A stretch of DNA of 64,000 nucleotides, from the NCBI GenBank assembly GCA_963931925.1, contig OZ007574.1, positions 32,995,961-33,059,960 of the forward strand. Direction: 5' to 3'. Both the position numbers and the translations under genes were made by a program. How positions within the stretch are numbered: position 1 is the first letter of the stretch; each line of letters starts with the position of its first letter. Source of the DNA: Onchidella celtica. Lineage: Eukaryota; Mollusca; Gastropoda; Systellommatophora; Onchidiidae. The notes below the pieces were generated by a model. It saw only the letters and a list, made by a program, of their open reading frames with translations, was not told the origin of the DNA and ran no database searches. This document shows positions 56,980-64,000 of the stretch, piece after piece.

Positions 56980-58856
56980 CAGTGGACATTGCTTAAGATG
57001 ATGTCCAGGGGACATAAAATTTAACATCTTACTATCCGTTAAATCATCTTAAGCATCTATTAAGTTATCTACCTTAGATAAACTATGTTGATAATGATGG
57101 AAGCAGTATTGTTATGTAGGTGACCTTTGGTTGTTTTTTTATCTAAGGAGGGGGAATATTTTGTGTGTAGGCCAATGTGTATTAGGGTGTGTGAGGAGAT
57201 ATTGTTTAGAAAAAAAAAAAATATTCACCCAAAGCGATGGTGTCTGAACATTTCTAAGCAAAATGTTCTGTTTCCATTATAACCAAAGGACAAAAATTAG
57301 CACCCAATATTACCCGTCAGTCGACTTAACATTATGTTGTTATATAACTGTCAGCATGCAAAATACGCCAACCAAACGAACATGGCTTGCATTTTCCTGT
57401 ATTATTAAATTTATTTAAATGTGAATATCATACAAGACCCTCCTGCCGGTCACACTCGCATCATGTAGCACTGAGCCTAAACTAACACAATAAACATCGC
57501 CCATCCGCGGTGACCGAGTGAGCAAGGTATTTGACACCTTCATGGATTTGCTGGCGCCGATCGCCGACTGTCTTTGCTCCGTGTACCGCGAAAACGATAG
57601 AATCTCTACTGCATTTTTTTTTTTTTTTAAAGTTAAAAAAATTGTGGCCATGCGTGTTACGGTACGTTCACACCAAACTGGCGACAACGGACGTGCAATC
57701 ACGGCCGAGCAACAACGGTACAAAGTTTCTCTAAATCATATTAATATCGGATTCAGACCAACCTACTCACAACAGACGGGTCATTTTCTCTCGCCCGTGC
57801 GACTTTTCACTTTTACCGCTGCAGTAAAATTTCAACAACACTCAGCCGTGGGATTGTTTTTCTTTAATTTCGCGTACTCCAAGCCGCCAGGCCCATGGCG
57901 TCTAAAAAAAAGCATAGGCTTGAAGAAAAATTGAAAATACAATTTTTTTCATCCAGTGTTATTTTTTAGCACAGATTTGAATTCAGCGATCCAAAATTAG
58001 GTACGGGCGCGAAGGCTTGGCGTTTTATCGCTTTATAAAAGAATTTTTGTTGGTAAATATTCATGTTTAGTCATTTCAAAACGGGCGCTCGGCCGTGTTC
58101 ACATGCCCGTTTGGTGTGAACGAACCATTACAGTACATCCACGTGGGTAAACCTTTGCTTTTTCTCTCTATCGTAACCTCCGCTCTCAATGCCCGACCTG
58201 AGTAAAATCAGTGGCCCTGTGAATTTTACGATATCTGATGCACCGTTTACTATTATACTGCATTATCAATCCACCTGATGACAAAGCTACTAGCCAAATT
58301 TATCCAAATACAGTGGAACTTTGTGCCATGTTCTGATAAAAATACATGTATCTCTTTATACCCAACTCTGAAGTCTTGCGTGTTTTTCGGTTTCGTCTTG
58401 TTTTCCCACATGGCAACATTATTTGAGCTCGCATGAGTGCGAGGGATCAGTGATGCCCGCAGAATAAAATTAAAATCCTACACCCATTGACAAAGAAACC
58501 ACATCCAGTCGTACGCATGGCGTCTCGGGCGCACGCTGGGTAGGTGACATAACAGGTGTCAGCATGGCGAGGCAGACACAGAACGATGGCAGGTACAAGC
58601 TGTAGCGAAACGACGATTACGAAAGATGACGGCGTGCATTTTGAACATGACACGGTTTAGGAAAATCATACTAAGCATTTTTTTTTCCTCTTTGGGACTT
58701 CAAAATGACATCACGCAAAGAGTAAAAACGGATAGAAAGATGTCATACTATGCGTTTTTTTCCCACGGAAATGCGGCATTGGGGAAGGGATAAAAGAAAA
58801 ACATCATACTAAAAGAAGATCATTTTAAGCGACTTCATTTTAAGTGGAGTCGTCTG
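56980..58856. mobile_element. Pogo/Tigger-like non-autonomous element
   Basis: The left end is CAGTGGACATTGCTTAAGAT and the reverse complement of the right end is CAGACGACTCCACTTAAAAT, similar at about 18 of 26 positions. Both are flanked by TA. CAG termini with TA duplications fit pogo-like elements. No transposase frame is present; a Harbinger-like MITE is nested inside. Confidence 0.5.
57660..58127. mobile_element. PIF/Harbinger-like MITE (468 bp)
   Basis: The left end is CGGTACGTTCACACCAAAC and the reverse complement of the right end is TGGTTCGTTCACACCAAAC. The flanking 3-bp duplication TTA (57657-57659, 58128-58130) is the Harbinger type. Confidence 0.7.
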
Positions 58857-59099
58857 TAGTATGAAAACCATTGGAAATGCACTCTTCTGAATTTCTAGCT
58901 TTTGCATGCGATCTTCTAATTTGACCGAAGCATATGATCTGTCTCAGTTTGTATGCAGTTATTAACAAGGGAGGTAACTGGGAAAACAAGACGAAACCAA
59001 AAAACACGCAAGACTTCAGAGTTGGGTATAAAGAGATACATGTATTTTTATCAGAACATGGCACCACTGTATTTGGATAAATTTGGCTAGTAGCTTTGT
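58281..59099. repeat. Inverted repeat, ~125-bp arms
   Basis: 58281-58410 and 58979-59099 are near-exact reverse complements (ACAAAGCTACTAGCCAAATT through CGTCTTGTTTTCCCA). One ~8-bp indel lies next to CAGTGG. The spacer is about 570 bp and includes the right end of the pogo-like element. Confidence 0.88.
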
Positions 59100-59447
59100 T
59101 ATATAATTTTAACTCAACTGCCGTCAGGCACTCCCGTGGTAACATGAGATGAACGCCGGCCCATACCAGTCACTTGGCGCGAAGCGTTCGGCCAGTTCAC
59201 ACGCTACCGTAAATTCTCCCACCGTGGAATATAATCCTGCTACTTTTAGTAGTTGCCTAGTGGTGTTATAATTTCTTTGTGGATTATACCGGCTCCCAGA
59301 CGATACTTACGGAAGGGTAAAGTACTGTTCGTTTCATTTCTAGTGGTTAAAATTACTTGGACCTACTGTTTCAGTTTGATATTTCATTATCTAACTGGCA
59401 TTAAGTTCGACCTTGCATAACACGATATTAATTAAGTCTATGTGTAC

Positions 59448-59830
59448 TCTGCCCTCTGGGACATTGAATCATCTGCCTTCTGGGCCAAATCCCATAACAA
59501 TATTTCAGTCTTTGTTGATTAGCAACTCCCAGCCCTCTGGGCACTTGATACTCATCAAAAATTTCCACGGTTCGATAACTCCCAAAAACAGTTTGCCGCC
59601 CTTTGAACAAAGTACGTAAGTCCTCTGGACAATTGGCTTTGCCGCCTTCTGGGCAATTGTTTTATACAGCTTTCTGGGCAATTGTTTTATACAGCCTTCT
59701 GGGCAATTGTTTTATACAGCCTTCTGGGCAATTGTTTTATACAGCCTTCTGGGATATTATTTTATTTAGCTCTCCTGGCAATCGTATTATACCCTTCTGG
59801 GTAAATTTATATTACAGCCTTTGAGCAACG
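59448..59830 (+). repeat. 25-bp minisatellite upstream of DIRS ORF1
   Basis: Four to five near-perfect units of CAGCCTTCTGGGCAATTG followed by TTTTATA run from 59641 to 59765. Degenerate CCTTCTGGG/CCCTCTGGG copies lie on both sides. It sits in the DIRS leader. Confidence 0.88.
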
Positions 59831-59969
59831 AAAATTTCTATCAATATTAGATCTAGATCTATATATCTTTGTCCCAGTTCCCCGGAATACCGTTATAAAA
59901 CATTTTCAGCAAAACATATTATTACTATTTCCTGGCTCTCCCAATCAACTAGTTAAAGCACACGACAAA

Positions 59970-61157
59970 ATGGATCAAGATGCGATTTCGATTCGCGAAG
60001 AGGGAGAAATAGAAACAACAGACACCACAAATGATCGAAATCTTCAGGAAATTCTAGAAAGAAATAATGAAATAATGTCAAATGTCTTGCTGATTATGAA
60101 ACAGCAAAGAAACAGGAAGCGCAAACGTTCGCCCTCCTCTTCATCCTCCTCCTCTTCGTCATCTACATCGTCCTTATCATCAGTTGCACCAACACGGGGC
60201 CGATCAGGCATGAAAAAGACAAAGAAAATACCAGCAAAAAAGAGCGGGGGGAAAGGGAGAGCCACAGAAGTCGCACCATCTGACCCCGCACAACTTTCGT
60301 CAGGTGAGGAATTTCTCACAGAGGCGATAGCCAGAAATTCCTCAGATGAAGGTGAAACCTCGCCTACCGGGAAACATGACCCTGGGGAAAATTCAGACAG
60401 TGATACTGACTGGTTTAAAGAAGCGAACGCTGAATTTGAAGCGGACAATGAGATTGGAGATCCCATATCGGAGAATTTAGCATTGTTCATAGAAAAACGG
60501 TTTTCAGAACCACCCAAGGAAGACAAAATAAAAGAAAAGGTGACAACCTATAAACAACCGAAAAACTGTCCCGCTCTGTCTGTGCGACAAACGAACAAAG
60601 AAATCTGGACCATGCTAAGGGAACATAATAAAAAGACAGACATGAAACTGTCAGGTCTGCAGAAAAATGTCAGCAAAGCCACAATTGCCATAGCCAGATC
60701 GGCTGACATAATTACCGAAATGGCAAAATCCGGGAAAGATCGCGGCATTGAGGCAAAAAGGGCTATAAAAGGGTTGACAGACGCCGTGTCGTTCCTAGGG
60801 AATGCGCAGCAAAAAATCACGGCACAAAGGAAAGAATCACAAAGAACGGCGCTCCCATATGATATGCGGGGTATCTGTGACATGCCATCCGATGGAAATC
60901 AGTGGCTATACGGTGATGACCTCAAAAGTCAGATAAAGGAGGCCAAAGAAAGGAAGCGATTAACATCGCAGTCAAGACCATTCTATGCACCCTCCAGCTC
61001 GCGTACCCCCCACGCACCCAACTATTACAACCGCAAAAATAGAGGGCATTTTTTAGCCAAGCGCGGGGGTCAGACAGCCGGCCAGAGGAGGCGGGGCCAA
61101 GCGAGCTACGCTTCCAATCAAGGAGGCTGGAACAGAAAACCAGCGATGCGCAAATAA
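59970..61157 (+). CDS. DIRS ORF1, gag-like protein (395 aa)
   Basis: Starts MDQDAISIREEGEIETTDT. Then come a short predicted coiled coil (LQEILERNNEIMSNVLLIMK), a basic RNRKRKRSP patch, a long Ser run, acidic stretches, a helical middle and a basic Arg/Gly/Gln-rich C-terminus (RRRGQASYASNQGGWNRK). This layout is that of DIRS first-ORF proteins, presumed nucleic-acid-binding capsid-like proteins. The TAA stop overlaps the ORF2 start as TAATG, suggesting re-initiation for ORF2. Confidence 0.8.
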   Translation: MDQDAISIREEGEIETTDTTNDRNLQEILERNNEIMSNVLLIMKQQRNRKRKRSPSSSSSSSSSSTSSLSSVAPTRGRSGMKKTKKIPAKKSGGKGRATEVAPSDPAQLSSGEEFLTEAIARNSSDEGETSPTGKHDPGENSDSDTDWFKEANAEFEADNEIGDPISENLALFIEKRFSEPPKEDKIKEKVTTYKQPKNCPALSVRQTNKEIWTMLREHNKKTDMKLSGLQKNVSKATIAIARSADIITEMAKSGKDRGIEAKRAIKGLTDAVSFLGNAQQKITAQRKESQRTALPYDMRGICDMPSDGNQWLYGDDLKSQIKEAKERKRLTSQSRPFYAPSSSRTPHAPNYYNRKNRGHFLAKRGGQTAGQRRRGQASYASNQGGWNRKPAMRK

Positions 61158-61568
61158 TGACCACAATAGAAGGAAAACAGGTAAGAGTTGAAGATTCTGA
61201 GGAAATCAAACGATTGCTGGAAATCAAGGTCGGCCGGTTCCAGGCCGGACAAATAAAAGATCGTAAAGAAGAATGGGAGCAATTTACATCAGATCAAACA
61301 ATCCTGTCTATGATCACAGGTACTACAATAGAATTCAATGACCACATAGAACAAAGCAAACAAGCTCTTGACTCGAGTTATTTCATGAGCAGTCAAGAAA
61401 AAGAAATAGTGGATAAAGAAATTAAAAGTCTCCTAAAAACAGGAGTAATAGCAAAATCAAACCATGAGGATGGAGAGTTTATTTCGGGGATTTTCACCAG
61501 AGAGAAAAGTGATGGCTGTCATAGGATGATCCTGAATCTAAAGGAATTTAACAAAAATGTTGAATATA
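61157..61568 (+). CDS. DIRS ORF2, N-terminal part before the insertion
   Basis: Starts MTTIEGKQVRVEDSEEIKRL at the TAATG overlap. It contains a region typical of DIRS RT N-termini, with EKEIVDKEIKSLLKTGVIAK and GCHRMILNLKEFNKNVEY. The coding sequence stops being DIRS-like exactly where the inserted element begins at 61569. Confidence 0.82.
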
Positions 61569-62480
61569 CAGTGCACTCTCCCGATAACGACATGGCTCGG
61601 GACCAGAGGTGCATGTCGTTATTCGGAGATTTTCAAGATGGCGGAAAAAGGGGTGTGGTTAGACCCTTAGAATGTAACGTACCAACCATAGTGGGTGATC
61701 AGTGATCGGACTTTCCAAACATGTAAAATACACGAAGTGTGTGTGTGTGTTGTGTGTGTTGTTTTGTTTTTTTTGTTTGTTTGTTTGTACATACATGTAT
61801 TATAATTCAAAAGTTTTCCTTTATTTCACCATACTGTTAAGAGTGACATTCTGCATTCAGGTTTTTGTTCAATTTCCAGACACAAAAGATGCCAGAGCTT
61901 CAGACAGACTATTCAGACATGCCTCCCCTCGTGCATGTATCAAAACTTGGTGCTGATCCAGAAAAATACCAGATAGACTGCAGCATTTATGTGCATTTAT
62001 CTTGGGGTGCGTTATTGTTCTCGGGTGAATACAATCGATTCAGCGGTCAGCGATGTGATGACTGACTCATTTAATGCGCGTCACCCTTTTTGTTCCGACG
62101 ACAATAGACACAGGTGTGTTTTCATTGGCCGATAACAAAGCGATCTCATTGGCCGATAACAAAGCGAGCTCATTGGCTATGAGGTGCCTCTGGTAGGACA
62201 TTTCATTGGTCGGAAAAGAAGTGTTTTTATTGGCTCAGAGAATGAAATGAAACTGACCGGAAACAATATTTTAGCTATTTTTATTTTTGTATCTAGCAAA
62301 GTCACAGCCGATTATTGCTAACTCAATGTCGTTATCCGCAGAGTGGTCTAAAAAGTATGTCGCTATTTAGAGAGTTTTATTACTAATAACATATAGTAAA
62401 AAAATCGGGACCGGGGGTCAATGTCGTTATCGGGAGAATGTCGTTATTCGGAGATGTCGTAATCGGGAGAGTGCACTGTA
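61567..62480. mobile_element. 910-bp TIR element inserted in DIRS ORF2
   Basis: The element at 61569-62478 has left end CAGTGCACTCTCCCGATAAC; the reverse complement of the right end is CAGTGCACTCTCCCGATTAC. TA lies on both sides (61567-61568, 62479-62480), consistent with a pogo/Tc1-mariner-type target duplication. Short ATGTCGTTAT/CGGGAGA motifs repeat near both ends. Removing it with one TA keeps the DIRS RT frame continuous. Confidence 0.85.
61879..62065 (+). other. Exon-like segment inside the 910-bp element
   Basis: After an acceptor-like tgttcaatttccag, a protein-like frame reads QKMPELQTDYSDMPPLVHVS, then KLGADPEKYQIDCSIYVHLS, with no good donor before its stop at 62063. It could be a captured host exon fragment or part of a lost transposase. 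No homologue recognised. Confidence 0.3.
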
Positions 62481-64000
62481 AAAAGTTTAAAATGGACACT
62501 TTCAAAGCTGCATTAAATCTGGTTGCACCGAATTGCTGGATGGCCAGCATAGATCTGGTTTCTGCATACTACTGCGTTCCAATAGCTAAAGAAGACAGAA
62601 AATATCTGAAATTCTTATGGCATGGGGACCTGTACGAATACACATGTTACAGCAATGGACTGGCACAGTGCCCCAGGTGCTTTACAAAAATCACAAAACC
62701 CATTTATGCTCATCTGCACAGCTTGGGGCACACAATCACAGGCTATCTAGACGACTCCCTGCTAATAGCAGAAGAAAGAGAAGAATGCCTGGCAACCATA
62801 GGAGATACCATTGCAGCATTTGACCAGTTAGGTTTTATAGTACACCCAGACAAGTCAGCGCTAACACCAATGCAAGAAATTACGTATCTGGGGTTCATTA
62901 TTAACTCAAGAGACATGACAGTCAGACTCACTGAGAAAAGAAAAGAGACACTTTTTCAATGTTGTGAATTGATTTCCAGCAATCGTTTCAATAAAATAAG
63001 GGACGTAGCCCGACTCATTGGATTAATCGTAGCTAGCTTTCCTGCTGTACAGCATGGCCCCTTATATTATCGGCACTTAGAAAAGGGAAAAATGAAGGCC
63101 CTTAAGGCCAATGCTAATAAGTGGGACAAACAAATGACGTTGTCATCAAAAGCCACTGAAGAAATACAATGGTGGAAGCAGAACATTGCCTGTTCATTTA
63201 GCCCGATCCATCAGCCTGACCCCAAAATCATCATAAAAACTGATGCTAGCATGGAGGCTTGGGGTGCAGTTTGGGAAAGTGTTAGGACAGGGGGTGCTTG
63301 GTTGCATGAGGAAGCCAAACACATGCATATAAATGAACTTGAAATGCTGGCAGCATTTTTAGGATTAAAAACATTTTCAAAGAACATAACAAAGGCACAT
63401 GTCCAAATTTACATGGATAACACAGCTGCCATGGCCTGTCTGAACAAAATGGGCTCGAGTAAATCAGAGAGATTGAATGAATTGGCCAAAGAGATATGGG
63501 AATGGTGCATAGAACGAAACATTTGGCTCTCTGTGGCAAGAATACCAGGGTCTGAAAACATAGAGGCTGACTATGAAAGCCGACATGTTAATCTTGATAC
63601 GGAATGGAAACTAAATTCAGAGCTATTGAAGTCATCACTTAAAATATTAGACTATGCACCTGACATGGATCTTTTTGCGTCCAGATTAAATTATCAATTT
63701 AACAATTACATGTCATTCAGACCAGATCCAGGAGCGGTTGCGATCGATGCCTTCACAGTACACTGGAAAGATTATAATCTGTTTGCATTTCCACCATTTT
63801 CTCTGTTACCCAGGGTGCTGCAGAAGATCAAGAGAGATTCAGCAACAGGAGTAGTGGTTGCGCCATTCTGGCCCACACAAGCATTTTTTCCAGTTCTGAT
63901 GAAACAGCTGATCGACAACCCTGTTCTACTGTCGGCACGAAAAAACCTGTTAACTCTCCCCAGCCACCCGGATGTTCTACATCCATTACAGAAGAAGCTC
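62481..64000 (+). CDS. DIRS ORF2, reverse transcriptase and RNase H, runs off the window
   Basis: Open without a stop from the insertion boundary to the last base; the first Met is at 62492. RT motifs: MASIDLVSAYYCVPI, NGLAQCPRCFTKITKP and the active box YLDD (ITGYLDDSLLIA). Thumb-like region TYLGFIINSRDM. RNase H: KTDASMEAWGAVW, NELEMLAAF, and YMDNTAAMACLN. A DIRS-type segment (DLFASRLNYQ, FPPFSLLPRVLQK) follows, leading toward the methyltransferase-like/recombinase part beyond the edge. Confidence 0.88.

Larger units (their letters stand above)
59448..64000 (+). mobile_element. DIRS-type tyrosine-recombinase retrotransposon, cut by window end
   Basis: ORF1 (gag-like) and a one-base-overlapping ORF2 encoding a DIRS-type reverse transcriptase/RNase H are visible. 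The tyrosine recombinase and split terminal repeats expected downstream fall outside the window. The 5' boundary is uncertain; I start it at the minisatellite leader. A 910-bp DNA element splits ORF2. Confidence 0.85.

Noticed and set aside
57508..57545. tRNA-like A-box sequence (GGTGACCGAGTGAGCAAGG)
   Set aside because: No B box or cloverleaf partner visible; too weak for a tRNA or SINE call.
1..64000. CRISPR arrays, bacterial operons or prophage
   Set aside because: Spliced genes, eukaryotic transposons and microsatellites throughout; tandem repeats found are microsatellite, minisatellite or coding repeats without unique spacers.

Overview
This is eukaryotic DNA from an AT-leaning, intron-containing, repeat-rich invertebrate genome. 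The mix of transposons fits a marine mollusc, probably a gastropod: a Gmr1-like Ty3 element, a DIRS element, an RTE-like and a CR1/L2-like LINE, and a Chapaev-type element with a RAG1-N-like cysteine motif. The species is inference; no ribosomal, tRNA or mitochondrial marker was found. No operons or CRISPR arrays are present.

Layout. 0-1.1 kb: two minus-strand exons of an unrecognised host gene. 1.1-5 kb: intergenic with GATA/GACA and CT microsatellites. 5.08-8.09 kb: a 3 kb foldback (long inverted-repeat) element, with a partial inverted copy of one arm at 8.64-8.98 kb. 9-14.4 kb: intergenic, with two hAT-type MITEs that have exact 8-bp target duplications and a decayed unknown reading frame. 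14.4-22.2 kb: a young Ty3 LTR retrotransposon with integrase placed before reverse transcriptase (Gmr1-like order), lacking its integrase core. 24.3-25.5 kb: last exons of a minus-strand gene for a single-pass membrane protein. 25.9-27.1 kb: 5'-truncated RTE-like LINE. 28.6-32.8 kb: second Ty3 element, also lacking the integrase core. 33.9-34.7 kb: a hAT-type MITE. 35.5-37.4 kb: a terminal-inverted-repeat element carrying a frame-disrupted OTU-type cysteine protease gene.

38.0-53.2 kb: the main host gene on the plus strand. Six phase-compatible coding exons lead into a 4.3-kb exon encoding about 51 tandem copies of a 28-residue, one-cysteine repeat. Its introns hold a Ty3 element with 110-bp LTRs and a putative self-priming site (intron 1), an internally deleted Chapaev/N-RAG-TP-like DNA transposon (intron 2), a hairpin MITE (intron 2), and a CR1/L2-like LINE downstream of the repeat exon. 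56.9-59.1 kb: a pogo-like element with a nested Harbinger-like MITE and an inverted repeat. 59.4-64 kb: the 5' two-thirds of a DIRS element, its RT frame split by a 910-bp TA-flanked insertion and running off the window end.

Transposons make up much of the window. A recurring theme is defective elements with near-identical repeats and intact target duplications: two LTR elements have lost the integrase core, the third shows no protease motif, and the Chapaev-like element has lost its catalytic middle. Such copies imply mobilisation by enzymes supplied in trans or very recent decay.
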